Of a stretch of 64,000 nucleotides of DNA, positions 1 through 9,199 are shown piece after piece. This DNA comes from Sphingomonas colocasiae (GTDB lineage Bacteria > Pseudomonadota > Alphaproteobacteria > Sphingomonadales > Sphingomonadaceae): assembly GCF_019880585.1 (NCBI RefSeq), contig NZ_JAINVV010000004.1:1178001-1242000 (forward strand). Reading direction: 5' to 3'. Both the position numbers and the translations under genes were made by a program. Position 1 is the first letter of the stretch; each line of letters opens with the position of its first letter. Under the pieces are notes generated by a model, which worked only from the letters and a program-made list of their open reading frames with translations, ran no database searches and was not told where the DNA came from.

Positions 1-64
1 TTGAGTCGATGCTGTGCCCATTTGGCAACACGAGAGGGCCGATTGCCAGCATCGCCACCTGTCC

Positions 65-170
65 CTAGAGCGTTGCATGTGGTGACTGAACCACGCAACC
101 CGCTCTTTTCCCTGATGGAGCACCGCCCTTTGCCGAAAATCGGTTCCCAATTTTCCGCGCCATGCTCTAG
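65..170. repeat. Intergenic CTAGAGC-bounded repeat
   Basis: The 106-bp stretch begins with CTAGAGC (65-71) and ends with its inverted copy GCTCTAG (164-170), and has no convincing gene. Similar CTAGAG-started, hairpin-rich intergenic pieces occur at about 9037, 16446-16550, 43059 and 57594. Dispersed palindromic elements of this kind are common in alphaproteobacterial intergenic DNA. The first 64 bases of the window show no gene I can support; they may be the tail of an upstream gene or its 3' region. Confidence 0.55.
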
Positions 171-209
171 ACGAGACGCCATGCCGTCGACCTTCCAGGA
201 TCCCGCCGC

Positions 210-1460
210 ATGATCCTCTCCCGCTATGAGCGGATGATCGCAAAACGCTATCTGCTGCCGGGAAAGGGCGAAGGCTTCATCTTCCTCGTCGCCGGGATCA
301 GCCTGTTCGCGGTGATGCTGGGCGTCGCTGCGCTGATCATCGTGATGAGCGTGATGAACGGTTTCCGCGCTGAATTGTTCGACAAGATCGTCGGTTTGAA
401 CGGCCATGCCGTCGTGCAGGGCTATGGCGGTCGGCTGTCCGACTGGCGTGAGGTGCTCGCCGAAGCGAAACGGACACCGGGTGTGGTTTCCGCCACACCG
501 ATGATCGAACAGCCGCTGATGGCGAGTTCGGAAGGGCGGGTGGAAGGCGTGATCGTGCGCGGCATGACGCTGCCCGACATCACCGGAAATCCGACGATCG
601 CCGGCAATGTCCTGCGCGGCAGCCTGCGCGAGCTGAAGCCGGGCAACGACAATGTCGCGATCGGCGCGCGGCTGGCCGAACAGCTCGGCGTTCAGGTCGG
701 CAGCCAGATCAGCCTGATCAGCCCGCAGGGCCAGACCACGCCGTTCGGATCGGTGCCGCGCATCGTGGCTTATCGCGTCGCCGCGATCTTCGAGGTCGGC
801 GTCTATGACTACGACAAGGCGTTCGTGATCATGCCGATGGAGAATGCCCAACTGCTGCTGTTGATGGGCGATTCGGTGGGCATGATCGAGGTCGAGACCG
901 TCGATCCCGATCGCGTCGGCCAGATCCTGGCGCCTTTGGGGCAGAAAGTGGCGGGCCGGGCACAGGTATCCGATTGGCGGACGATGAATTCCCAGCTTTT
1001 CGAAGCACTCGCGGTCGAACGGGTGGCGATGTTCGTCGTGCTCTCGATCATCATCCTGGTCGCGGTGTTCAACATCCTCTCGTCGCTGATCATGCTGGTG
1101 CGTGCCAAGAATCGGGACATCGCGATCCTGCGCACGATGGGCGCCACGCGGCGCGGACTGATCAAGATCTTCGTGACGGTGGGGGTGACGATCGCATCGC
1201 TCGGCATCCTGGCGGGAATCGTCCTCGGCTTCATCTTCCTGTTCTTCCGCCAGTCGGTGGTGAATTTCATCCAGTTCGTGACGGGGCAGAATCTGTGGGA
1301 TCCCTCGATCCGTTTTCTGACCGAACTCCCGTCGAAGACCGATCCGTTCGAAGTGCTCGGCATCTGTGCGATGGCGCTGCTCTTCAGCTTTCTCGCCACG
1401 CTCTATCCCGCCTTCAAGGCGGCGAGCACCGATCCCGTGCAGGTGCTGCGCTATGAGTGA
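210..1460 (+). CDS. lolC: Lipoprotein-releasing ABC transporter permease (LolC/LolE family)
   Basis: A 416-residue inner-membrane permease of the Lol system, which extracts outer-membrane lipoproteins from the inner membrane and passes them to the carrier LolA. Visible features are one N-terminal membrane segment (about residues 25-50, ending VMSVMNGFR, a family hallmark), a large periplasmic region, then three membrane segments near the C-terminus (about 270-400) ending in the FtsX-like '[18 protein letters not shown]'. The length fits LolC/LolE. The stop overlaps the start of the ATPase gene by 8 bases (ATGAGTGA), so the two are translationally coupled. Alphaproteobacteria often have a single LolC/E type, so the letter is provisional. 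AGGA lies about ten bases before the ATG. Confidence 0.93.
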   Translation: MILSRYERMIAKRYLLPGKGEGFIFLVAGISLFAVMLGVAALIIVMSVMNGFRAELFDKIVGLNGHAVVQGYGGRLSDWREVLAEAKRTPGVVSATPMIEQPLMASSEGRVEGVIVRGMTLPDITGNPTIAGNVLRGSLRELKPGNDNVAIGARLAEQLGVQVGSQISLISPQGQTTPFGSVPRIVAYRVAAIFEVGVYDYDKAFVIMPMENAQLLLLMGDSVGMIEVETVDPDRVGQILAPLGQKVAGRAQVSDWRTMNSQLFEALAVERVAMFVVLSIIILVAVFNILSSLIMLVRAKNRDIAILRTMGATRRGLIKIFVTVGVTIASLGILAGIVLGFIFLFFRQSVVNFIQFVTGQNLWDPSIRFLTELPSKTDPFEVLGICAMALLFSFLATLYPAFKAASTDPVQVLRYE

Positions 1461-2124
1461 CATTCTGGCCACCCAGGGCCTGCGCCGCAGCTTCGTGCAG
1501 GGCGAGGACACGATCGAGGTGCTGCGCGGCGTCGATCTGCATGTCGCGCCCGGCGAGATCGTCGCGCTGTTGGGGCCGTCGGGCTCGGGCAAATCGACCT
1601 TGCTTCAGGCGGTCGGCCTGCTCGAAGGCGGTTTCGAGGGATCGATCCGGATCAAGGGGCAGGAAGCGGCGCGGCTCGACGCCGATGGGCGGACGACGCT
1701 GCGCAGGGACGCGCTGGGCTTCGTCTATCAGTTCCACCATTTGCTGCCCGATTTCGATGCGACCGAGAATGTCGTGCTGCCGCAATTGATCCATGGCGCG
1801 GAGACCGCCGATGCGCAGGTGCGCGCAAAATCGCTGCTGTCGTCGCTGGGGCTGGGCCATCGCCTGACGCACCGGCCGAGCCAGCTTTCGGGCGGCGAGC
1901 AGCAGCGGGTCGCGGTGGCCCGCGCGCTCGCCAATCGGCCGGCGCTGGTGCTGGCGGACGAACCGACCGGCAATCTCGACGAAGCCACCGCCGATATCGT
2001 CTTTTCCGAATTCCTGGCGCTTGTACGCGGCGAGGGATCGGCGGCGCTGGTCGCCACGCACAATGAAAGGCTGGCGGCGCGCATGGACCGGGTGGTCCGG
2101 CTGCACGACGGGGTGCTCGAATAA
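1453..2124 (+). CDS. lolD: Lipoprotein-releasing ABC transporter ATP-binding protein LolD
   Basis: A 223-residue ABC ATPase that powers lipoprotein extraction together with the preceding permease. Walker A is GPSGSGKS at residues 41-48, the signature is [15 protein letters not shown], and Walker B is [12 protein letters not shown], the last being typical of the LolD/MacB/FtsE branch. The start at 1453 lies within the ATGAGTGA overlap with the permease gene; the open frame extends upstream to 1366 but that part is a shadow of lolC. The length matches the family (about 225-235). Confidence 0.95.
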   Translation: MSDILATQGLRRSFVQGEDTIEVLRGVDLHVAPGEIVALLGPSGSGKSTLLQAVGLLEGGFEGSIRIKGQEAARLDADGRTTLRRDALGFVYQFHHLLPDFDATENVVLPQLIHGAETADAQVRAKSLLSSLGLGHRLTHRPSQLSGGEQQRVAVARALANRPALVLADEPTGNLDEATADIVFSEFLALVRGEGSAALVATHNERLAARMDRVVRLHDGVLE

Positions 2125-2135
2125 GGGAGAAGCGC

Positions 2136-2615
2136 ATGGCGACGGTCGCGGATTTTTCGGTGAAGCTGCCCGGCGGCGCGGACCGGGCGCTCGCCGACTA
2201 TGCCGGCAAGGTCGTGCTGATCGTCAACGTCGCCTCCAGGTGCGGTTTCACGCCGCAATATGCGGGGCTTGAGGCGCTCTATCGCAAATATCGCGAGCGC
2301 GGCTTCGAAATCCTGGCATTTCCGTGCAACCAGTTCGGCGCGCAGGAGCCCGGCGATGCCGAGGAAATCGCGAATTTCTGTTCGCTCACTTACGACGTGA
2401 CCTTTCCGCTGATGGCCAAGATCGAGGTCAACGGCCCCGGTGCCGATCCGCTCTACGACTATCTGAAATCGGAGAAGCCCGGCCTTTTGGGCAGCAAGGC
2501 GATCAAATGGAATTTCACCAAGTTCCTGGTCGATCGCACGGGCAGGCCGGTGAAGCGTTATGCACCGACCGACAAGCCCGAAGCGCTGGAAAAGGACATC
2601 GAAGCGTTGTTGTAG
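2136..2615 (+). CDS. gpx: Glutathione peroxidase
   Basis: A 159-residue thiol peroxidase that reduces hydrogen and organic peroxides in the cytoplasm. The catalytic cysteine is C36 in NVASRCGFTPQY (cysteine, not selenocysteine), and the rest of the tetrad is visible: Q70 in FPCNQFGAQEP and W125-N126 in KWNFTKFLVD. Bacterial members of this family commonly use thioredoxin or glutathione; the sequence does not decide. The gene starts 11 bases after lolD with GGGAG before the ATG, so it may be read through from lolD, though the functions are unrelated. Confidence 0.93.
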   Translation: MATVADFSVKLPGGADRALADYAGKVVLIVNVASRCGFTPQYAGLEALYRKYRERGFEILAFPCNQFGAQEPGDAEEIANFCSLTYDVTFPLMAKIEVNGPGADPLYDYLKSEKPGLLGSKAIKWNFTKFLVDRTGRPVKRYAPTDKPEALEKDIEALL

Positions 2616-2670
2616 AAGGTGCCGCGTCGATTGGGTTTAACGAATCGCGCTGGTCCGGCTAAGCTCGGCC

Positions 2671-5600
2671 ATGCCTCACGCTCCGTTCGTTCCGCTTCGC
2701 ATCTTTTCGTCCTTTACGATGCTGGAAGGGGCGATCGAACCCAAGGTGATCGCGAAACGCGCGCGCGAACTGGGTTTCCCGGCGGCGGCGCTGACCGATC
2801 GCAACGGCCTTTACGCTGCAATGGCCTTTTCCGATGCGTGCAAGGGGGCGGGCGTGCAGCCGGTAATCGGTGCGATGCTGTGCGTGGCACGGCCGGGCAT
2901 GCCCGATGGCGTCGAACCGGCGCTCGACTGGCTCGCGCTCTATGCGCAGGACGAAACCGGCTATGACAATCTGTGCGCGCTCGTCTCCGCCGCGCATCTC
3001 GACCGGCCGGTGGAGTTGCCCGCGCATGTCCGTTTCGAGGCGCTGGAGGGGGCGACCCAGGGCCTGATCGCATTGACCGCCGGTGCCGAAGGCGGTCTGG
3101 CGCGCCTGTTCGCCGAAGAGCAGATGGATCGGGCCTTCGACTATGCCGACCGGTTGCAGGCGCTGTTTCCGGACCGCCTTTATATCGAGATCGTCCGCCG
3201 GCTGGATGAAGTGGAGGGCAGGGCGGAACCGCATCTGCTCGATCTTGCCTATGCGCGCGATCTGCCGCTGGTCGCGACCAACCCGTCCTGCTTCGCCGAC
3301 GAGAATTTCCACGCCGCGCACGATGCGATGCTCTGCATCGCCGGCTCGTCCTATGTCGAAAGCGAGGATCGCCGCAGGAGTTCGCCTGATGCGTGGATGA
3401 AGCCCGCCAAGGACATGAAGCTGCTGTTCGACGATCTGCCCGAGGCGTTGGCGAACACTCTGGTCGTGGCGCAGCGTTGCGCGGTGATGGCGCCGAAGCG
3501 CAAGCCGATCCTGCCCAGTCTTGCCGGTGACCGCGAGGGCGAGGCGACGAAACTGCGCGAGGACGCGCATGCCGGCCTGATGATGCGCCTCGAAAAGGCC
3601 GGCATCGCCGACGACGAGGCCCGCAAGGCCTATGTCCAACGCATCGATTTCGAGCTCGACGTCATCGTCCAGATGGGATTCCCCGGCTATTTCCTGATCG
3701 TCGCGGATTTCATCAAATGGGCCAAGGAACAGGATATCCCGGTGGGGCCGGGGCGTGGTTCGGGTGCCGGATCGGTCGTCGCCTGGGCGCTCACCATCAC
3801 CGATCTCGATCCGCTGAAGCTCGGCCTGCTCTTCGAACGCTTCCTCAATCCCGAGCGCGTCTCGATGCCGGACTTCGATATCGACTTCTGCGAAACGCGG
3901 CGCGAAGAAGTGATCCGTTACGTCCAGCGCAAATATGGCCGCGACCATGTGGCGCAGATCATCACCTTCGGGCGGCTGAAGGCGCGCGCGGTGCTCAAGG
4001 ACACCGGCCGCGTGCTCCAGATGAGCTATGGCCAGGTCGACCGGCTGGCGAAGCTGGTTCCGAACCATCCGACCGATCCGTGGACGCTGGAGCGGACCAT
4101 GGAGAAGGGCGGGGTCCCCGAATTCCGCCATGAATATGAGACCGACACGCAGGTGAAGCGCCTTGTCGATCTCGCGATGAAGCTCGAAGGGCTGCCGCGC
4201 CACAGTTCGACTCACGCCGCCGGCGTGGTGATCGGTGATCGTCCGCTCGACCAGCTCGTGCCGCTCTACCGCGATCCGCGATCGGACATGCCGGTCACCC
4301 AGTTCGACATGAAATATGTCGAGGGCGCCGGCCTGGTAAAATTCGACTTTCTCGGCCTCAAGACATTGTCGGTGTTGCAAAAGGCGGTGCAGCTGCTCGC
4401 CAAGCGTGGCGTCCAGGTCGATCTCAGCACGCTCGAATGGGACGACGAGGGCGTCTATAAATTGCTCCAGAAGGGCGACACCGTCGGCGTATTCCAGTTG
4501 GAATCCGAAGGCATGCGCCGGACGCTGGCGGCGGTGCGCCCGTCCAATTTCGGCGACATCATCGCGCTCGTCTCGCTCTACCGGCCCGGTCCGATGGACA
4601 ATATCCCGATGTTCGGTGCTCGTAAGAACGGGCGCGAACAGATTGAATATCCTCATCCTTTGCTCGAAGGTATCCTGTCGGAAACCTACGGCATCTTCGT
4701 CTATCAGGAACAGGTGATGCAGGCCGCGCAGATCCTGGCCGGCTACAGCCTGGGCGGCGCCGACATGCTTCGCCGCGCGATGGGCAAGAAGATCAAGGCG
4801 GAGATGGACGCGCAGCGCGTGGGCTTCGTCGAGGGATGCAAGGCCGTCAACGGCATCGATGCGGACAAGGCCAACGAACTGTTCGACCTGATCGACAAGT
4901 TCGCGGGCTATGGTTTCAACAAGAGCCACGCCGCCGCCTATGCATTGCTCGCCTATCAGACGGCGTGGCTGAAGGCGCACCATCCGCACGAATTCTTCGC
5001 GGCGTCGATGTGCTTCGACATGGCGCTGACCGACAAGCTCGGCATCTTCGTCGAGGATATGCGCCGGATGGACATCGTCTATCTGCCGCCGTGCCTGAAT
5101 GCGAGTCAGGCCGAGTTCGACGTCGAGCAGACGGCGGACGGGCTGGCGGTGCGCTATGCGCTGGCGGCGCTCAAGGGTGTCGGCGAGAAGGCGATGGAGA
5201 CGCTGATCGCCCAGCGCGAGGCGACCGGCCCGTACAAGACGCTCGACGATTTCGCCAATCGCGTCGATCCGCGCCTGCTCAACCGCCGCCAGATCGAAAG
5301 CCTCGCGGGGGCGGGGGCGTTCGATTCGATGAATCCCGATCGTGCCGGCGTCCATGCCGTCGCGGAGACGATCCTGGCGATCGCCTCGCATGCCGAGGAA
5401 AACCGGACGAGCGGCCAGCATGGTCTGTTCGGCGAAAGCGAGGCACGCGCGGCGGCGATCCAGATCCCGCAAAGCGCGCACTGGTCGCTCGCCGATCGTA
5501 TGGCGCAGGAAAAGGACGCCTTCGGCTTCTATTTTTCCGCGCACCCGGTCGATCGCTACAGCCATCTGGCGGATGGTCATGGCGCGCGCAGCTATGGCGC

Positions 5601-6162
5601 GCTCTGCGCGCAGGTCGCGCCCGTCGATGCCAGCCGCACCACCGCGACGATGGCGGCGCTGATCGAGGATGCGCGCTGGCGCACCTCGGCGCGGGGGCGG
5701 CGCTACCTGATGGCGACCTGCTCCGACGCGTCGGGCCAGTTCTTCGCCACCTGTTTCGACGACGATATCGCCAAGCAGCTGGAGGATACGGCGCGCGCCG
5801 GCGATTGCGGGCTGCTGACCGTCGAGCTTGATCGGCGGCCGGGAGAGGAGGCGCCGCGCGTGACGGTGAAGCGCATCCAGGCATTCGACCAGCTCGCCGG
5901 CAATGCCCGGTTGATGGTCGAGATCGTGATGGATGATCCGGCGGCGATCGGCCCGCTCGCGATGTTGCTGGACGGATATCGCGGCGGACGCGGCGAACTG
6001 ATGCTGCGCGCACGGCTGGACGGGGGCGCAGAGGCCTCGGTCCGCCTCGGGCGCGATTATCTGCTCGATGCCGAGCTCGCGGCCCGGATCGAGACGCTGC
6101 CGGGAATCCTTTCGGTCTCGCTGCGCGCTGCCGATCCGCCACGCCTTGCGCTCGTATCCTGA
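2671..6162 (+). CDS. dnaE: DNA polymerase III subunit alpha
   Basis: The replicative C-family polymerase, 1163 residues, close to the 1160 of E. coli. Order: PHP domain (1-270), palm/thumb/fingers with the catalytic aspartates in MPDFDIDF and in the VKFDFLGLKTL segment, helix-hairpin-helix, OB fold and C-terminal domain. A beta-clamp binding motif QHGLF is at 916-920, matching the E. coli internal motif position. The PHP start reads LRIFSSFTM, where catalytically competent PHP domains have histidines, so the PHP site looks degenerate. Other PHP positions were not checked one by one. The gene stands alone, followed by tRNA-Leu. Confidence 0.97.
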   Translation: MPHAPFVPLRIFSSFTMLEGAIEPKVIAKRARELGFPAAALTDRNGLYAAMAFSDACKGAGVQPVIGAMLCVARPGMPDGVEPALDWLALYAQDETGYDNLCALVSAAHLDRPVELPAHVRFEALEGATQGLIALTAGAEGGLARLFAEEQMDRAFDYADRLQALFPDRLYIEIVRRLDEVEGRAEPHLLDLAYARDLPLVATNPSCFADENFHAAHDAMLCIAGSSYVESEDRRRSSPDAWMKPAKDMKLLFDDLPEALANTLVVAQRCAVMAPKRKPILPSLAGDREGEATKLREDAHAGLMMRLEKAGIADDEARKAYVQRIDFELDVIVQMGFPGYFLIVADFIKWAKEQDIPVGPGRGSGAGSVVAWALTITDLDPLKLGLLFERFLNPERVSMPDFDIDFCETRREEVIRYVQRKYGRDHVAQIITFGRLKARAVLKDTGRVLQMSYGQVDRLAKLVPNHPTDPWTLERTMEKGGVPEFRHEYETDTQVKRLVDLAMKLEGLPRHSSTHAAGVVIGDRPLDQLVPLYRDPRSDMPVTQFDMKYVEGAGLVKFDFLGLKTLSVLQKAVQLLAKRGVQVDLSTLEWDDEGVYKLLQKGDTVGVFQLESEGMRRTLAAVRPSNFGDIIALVSLYRPGPMDNIPMFGARKNGREQIEYPHPLLEGILSETYGIFVYQEQVMQAAQILAGYSLGGADMLRRAMGKKIKAEMDAQRVGFVEGCKAVNGIDADKANELFDLIDKFAGYGFNKSHAAAYALLAYQTAWLKAHHPHEFFAASMCFDMALTDKLGIFVEDMRRMDIVYLPPCLNASQAEFDVEQTADGLAVRYALAALKGVGEKAMETLIAQREATGPYKTLDDFANRVDPRLLNRRQIESLAGAGAFDSMNPDRAGVHAVAETILAIASHAEENRTSGQHGLFGESEARAAAIQIPQSAHWSLADRMAQEKDAFGFYFSAHPVDRYSHLADGHGARSYGALCAQVAPVDASRTTATMAALIEDARWRTSARGRRYLMATCSDASGQFFATCFDDDIAKQLEDTARAGDCGLLTVELDRRPGEEAPRVTVKRIQAFDQLAGNARLMVEIVMDDPAAIGPLAMLLDGYRGGRGELMLRARLDGGAEASVRLGRDYLLDAELAARIETLPGILSVSLRAADPPRLALVS

Positions 6163-6170
6163 CGCCGCGC

Positions 6171-6198
6171 TTGCCCTTGTGGCGCTCCCTGCTATAGA
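6171..6198 (+). promoter_or_regulatory. Promoter of tRNA-Leu
   Basis: TTGCCC (6171-6176) and TATAGA (6193-6198) are separated by 16 bases and lie 23 bases before the tRNA, which fits a strong housekeeping sigma-70-type promoter. The other three tRNA genes of the window have the same arrangement. Confidence 0.6.
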
Positions 6199-6221
6199 CG
6201 CCGCCGACCGACGGTGTCCTA

Positions 6222-6306
6222 GCGGGCGTGGCGGAACTGGTAGACGCGCTGGATTTAGGTTCCAGTATCGCAAGATGTGGGGGTTCGAGTCCCTTCGCCC
6301 GCACCA
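6222..6306 (+). tRNA. tRNA-Leu (anticodon TAG)
   Basis: An 85-nt cloverleaf with a long variable arm. The acceptor stem GCGGGCG pairs with CGCCCGC, the anticodon loop TTTAGGT carries TAG (6256-6258), and an encoded CCA occupies 6304-6306. It reads CUA/CUG-type leucine codons. Confidence 0.97.
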
Positions 6307-6369
6307 GTCTCCGCTCCCGGAAGACGGAGCGGTTCAGAGATTCCAGATCATGAAGGCGTTTGAAGAGAG

Positions 6370-7968
6370 ATGCAGACTGTCGAGACGTTGAACGAGGGCC
6401 TGAAGCGCGCCTACACGCTGACCATCACCGCGAAGGATATCGACGCGCGCGTCGATCAGGAAGTGAAGCGCGTCGCGCCGCAGGTGCGCATGCCCGGCTT
6501 CCGTCCCGGCAAGGTGCCCGCCAACCTGATCCGCAAGATGCACGCCGAATCGCTGGCGCAGGATGCGCTCAACAGCTCGATCCAGGAAGGCGTGCAGAAG
6601 CTGATCGCCGACAACAAGCTGCGTCCCGCGATGCAGCCCTCGGTCGAACTCGGCGAAGGCTATGAGCCGGGCAAGGATGCCGAGGTGAAGGTCGCGCTCG
6701 AAGTGCTGCCCCAGGTGCCGGCGCCTTCGATCGACGGGCTGAAGCTCGAGCGGCTGACCGTCGAGGTTTCGGACGCCAAGGTCGATGAAGCCGTCGACCA
6801 GATCGCGAGCCAGAACAAGCAGTTCGACGAAGCGCCCAAGAGCCACAAGGCAAAGGAAGGCGATCTGGTCGTCATGGATTTCGTCGGCAAGGTCGACGGC
6901 GTCGCCTTCGACGGCGGCACGGGCGAGGGCATGTCGGTCGAGATCGGATCGGGCCGCCTCATCCCCGGTTTCGAGGACCAGCTCGTCGGCGTGAAGGCCA
7001 ATGACGAAAAGACCATCGAAGTGACCTTCCCCGAGGATTACACGGCGGAGAATCTCAAGGGCAAGGCCGCGACCTTCGATCTGGTGATCAACGAGATCCG
7101 CGTGCCCAAGGAAGCCAAGGCTGACGAGGATTTCGCCAAGTCGCTGGGCCTTGAGAGCCTGGAACAGCTTCGCGGTCTGCTCAAGGGGCAGATCGAGCAG
7201 GAGCATAACGGCCTCACCCGCACGCACATGAAGCGCAAGCTGCTCGACCAGCTCGCCGAAAGCCATGATTTCGAAGTGCCGCCTTCGATGGTCGAGGCCG
7301 AGTTCAACCAGATCTGGGCTCAGCTCGAGCATGAAGCGAGCCATGAGGAAGATCCGGCCGCCGCGCTGAAGGAAATGGAAGCCGAGAAGGACGATTATCG
7401 CGCGATCGCGGTTCGTCGCGTCCGCCTGGGCCTGCTCCTTTCGGAGATCGGCCAGGCGAACGGCGTCGAAGTGACGGCGCAGGAAATGAACCGCCTGATC
7501 GGTCAGGCCGCTCAGCAATATCCGGCCGACCAGCGCGAGCGCTTCATCCAGTTCATCCAGCAGGAGCCGATGGCGGCGGCGCAGCTTCGCGCGCCGCTCT
7601 ACGAGGACAAGGTCGTCGACTTCCTGTTCGGCAAGGCCGAGATCAGCGACCGTGCGGTGAGCCGCGAGGAACTGGAAGCGGCGATCGAGGCCGAGGATGA
7701 CGGCCATGTCCATGGCCCGGGCTGCGGCCATGACCATCACGACCATGATCACGCCGCCAAGCCGAAAAAGGCCGCGAAGAAGGCCGAGCCGAAGGACAAG
7801 GCCGAGGCCAAGGAAGACGTGAAGGCCGACGAGGCCGAAGCGCCGGCCGAGAAGGCGAAGCCCGCTAAAAAGGCGGCGGCGAAGAAGACGGCCGACGACG
7901 CGGAAGCGGCGGCCGAGGAAAAGCCGGCCAAGAAGCCCGCCGCCAAGAAGCCGGCGGCGAAGAAGTAA
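6370..7968 (+). CDS. tig: Trigger factor with long His-rich and Lys/Ala-rich tail
   Basis: The ribosome-associated chaperone and peptidyl-prolyl isomerase, 532 residues. The N-terminal ribosome-binding domain has the loop MPGFRPGKVP (residues 40-49), the FKBP-type isomerase domain is near 160-245, and the helical chaperone domain follows to about 440. Typical trigger factors end near 430-450; here an extra tail begins with a histidine cluster (seven His between 446 and 461, HVHGPGCGHDHH then DHDH) and continues with about 70 residues rich in Lys, Ala and Glu, ending in PAAKK repeats. His-rich tails may bind metal; Lys/Ala tails recall histone-H1-like nucleic-acid binders. Both roles are inferred. 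The neighbours are tRNA-Leu and a glycosyltransferase 21 bases downstream. Confidence 0.95.
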   Translation: MQTVETLNEGLKRAYTLTITAKDIDARVDQEVKRVAPQVRMPGFRPGKVPANLIRKMHAESLAQDALNSSIQEGVQKLIADNKLRPAMQPSVELGEGYEPGKDAEVKVALEVLPQVPAPSIDGLKLERLTVEVSDAKVDEAVDQIASQNKQFDEAPKSHKAKEGDLVVMDFVGKVDGVAFDGGTGEGMSVEIGSGRLIPGFEDQLVGVKANDEKTIEVTFPEDYTAENLKGKAATFDLVINEIRVPKEAKADEDFAKSLGLESLEQLRGLLKGQIEQEHNGLTRTHMKRKLLDQLAESHDFEVPPSMVEAEFNQIWAQLEHEASHEEDPAAALKEMEAEKDDYRAIAVRRVRLGLLLSEIGQANGVEVTAQEMNRLIGQAAQQYPADQRERFIQFIQQEPMAAAQLRAPLYEDKVVDFLFGKAEISDRAVSREELEAAIEAEDDGHVHGPGCGHDHHDHDHAAKPKKAAKKAEPKDKAEAKEDVKADEAEAPAEKAKPAKKAAAKKTADDAEAAAEEKPAKKPAAKKPAAKK

Positions 7969-7989
7969 TCGACGCCGGAGCGCTGGGGC

Positions 7990-8970
7990 ATGGCGAACGG
8001 GGCGAGTGAGGCTGTCTTGCGGGGCGGCCTGCCGGCCGGGCTGCGCATCGCGGTTCTGCTGCCATGCTATAACGAGGAAGCCGCGATCGTGCAGACGATC
8101 GAGGGCTTCCGCGCGGCGCTGCCGGGCGCGACCATCTACGTCTACGACAATAACAGCCGGGACCGGACGGTCGAGGTGGCGCGCGCCGCCGGCGCGATCG
8201 TCCGCACCGAGCGGATGCAGGGCAAGGGCAATGTCGTCCGCCGCATGTTCGCGGACGTCGATGCCGATGTCTATGTGATGGCGGACGGCGACGCGACCTA
8301 TGACGCGCCCGCCGCGCCGAAACTGGTGGCGCGGCTGGTCGACGAACAGCTCGACATGGTCGTGGGCGCGCGCAAGTCGGAGATCGAAGAGGCCTATCGC
8401 CGTGGCCACCGCTTCGGCAATGCGATGCTCACGGGTATCCTCGCCTGGATATTCGGCCGGACTTTCAGTGATATTCTCTCGGGTTATCGAGTCTTCTCAA
8501 GGCGATTTGTGAAGAGTTTCCCGGTGCTTTCGGCGGGTTTCGAGATCGAGACCGAGATCAGCGTGCACGCGCTGGAACTCCGCATGCCGGTGGCGGAGGT
8601 CGTCACCGCCTATGGCGCGCGGCCCGAAGGGTCGGTGTCCAAACTCTCGACCTATCGCGACGGCTGGCGCATTCTCAATACGATCGCGACCCTGTTCCGC
8701 ATCGAACGTCCGGTTCTCTTCTTCGGGCTGATCGGCGGTGCGGTCGCGCTGCTGGCGCTGATCCTCGCGCTTCCGCTGGCGATCACCTATGTCCAGACCG
8801 GGCTCGTGCCGCGGCTTCCCACGGCGATCCTGTGCACCGGCCTCGTCACGCTCGCCGCGCTCAACGTCATGTGCGGACTGATCCTCGACACGGTGGTGCG
8901 CGGGCGCCGCGAGGTCCGTCGCCTGGCCTATCTGGCGTTCCCGGCGGTCGCCGCCGACGTCGAGCGCTGA
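7990..8970 (+). CDS. Family 2 glycosyltransferase, polyprenyl-phosphate type
   Basis: A 326-residue GT2 enzyme. The GT-A fold shows the nucleotide-binding start IAVLLPCYNEE (about residues 20-30) and the metal-binding motif MADGDATYD in place of the usual DxD. Two hydrophobic helices near 240-265 and 275-300 suggest membrane attachment, as in dolichyl/undecaprenyl-phosphate mannosyl- or glucosyltransferases. The donor and acceptor cannot be told from the sequence. It lies 21 bases behind tig and may share its transcript; the lower-GC stretch around 8440-8520 (TIRS-like 'gatattctctcgg') is slightly unlike its surroundings. Confidence 0.85.
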   Translation: MANGASEAVLRGGLPAGLRIAVLLPCYNEEAAIVQTIEGFRAALPGATIYVYDNNSRDRTVEVARAAGAIVRTERMQGKGNVVRRMFADVDADVYVMADGDATYDAPAAPKLVARLVDEQLDMVVGARKSEIEEAYRRGHRFGNAMLTGILAWIFGRTFSDILSGYRVFSRRFVKSFPVLSAGFEIETEISVHALELRMPVAEVVTAYGARPEGSVSKLSTYRDGWRILNTIATLFRIERPVLFFGLIGGAVALLALILALPLAITYVQTGLVPRLPTAILCTGLVTLAALNVMCGLILDTVVRGRREVRRLAYLAFPAVAADVER

Positions 8971-9036
8971 AGCGGCGCGTCGATCCGCGCGCGATCAGCC
9001 ACTTGAAGGCGGCTTGCCTTCACCCGATCTAAGCGC

Positions 9037-9100
9037 CTAGAGCCTGAACGTCAGCGGCGGAAACGGCGTAGTGTTTCCGCTGATGGTGTGAATCAGGCTC
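9037..9100. repeat. CTAGAGC-type intergenic hairpin repeat
   Basis: CTAG then GAGCCTGA (9040-9047) pairs with TCAGGCTC (9093-9100), and inside it CAGCGG-GGAAAC pairs with GTTTCCGCTG, giving a long nested hairpin. It has the same CTAGAGCCTGA start as the element at 43059. It may also end the upstream transcript before clpP. Confidence 0.55.
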
Positions 9101-9130
9101 CAGTCAAAGGTCGAGACCTTGATTCACGTG

Positions 9131-9148
9131 TCAGGCTGTTTAGCCTGA
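9131..9148 (+). terminator. Hairpin upstream of clpP
   Basis: TCAGGCT and AGCCTGA form a perfect 7-bp stem around the loop GTTT, 50 bases before the clpP start. No run of T follows, so a structural or regulatory role is as likely as termination. Confidence 0.35.
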
Positions 9149-9199
9149 GGCGACCAAGGCCTAGCAGAGAGCCTCACGGGCAAAGGACACGAGATTCCC

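Noticed and set aside
1-213. A 70-residue ORF at the window start
   Set aside because: It runs through the CTAGAGC repeat and ends at the lolC start; its translation resembles no protein.
2659-6273. A 1204-residue ORF on the minus strand, and similar very long minus-strand ORFs at 13070-15877, 21019-24033 and 37416-39638
   Set aside because: They lie exactly opposite dnaE, lon, the TonB receptor and ccmF, have low-complexity Arg/His/Leu-rich translations, and follow from high GC codon bias of the real genes.
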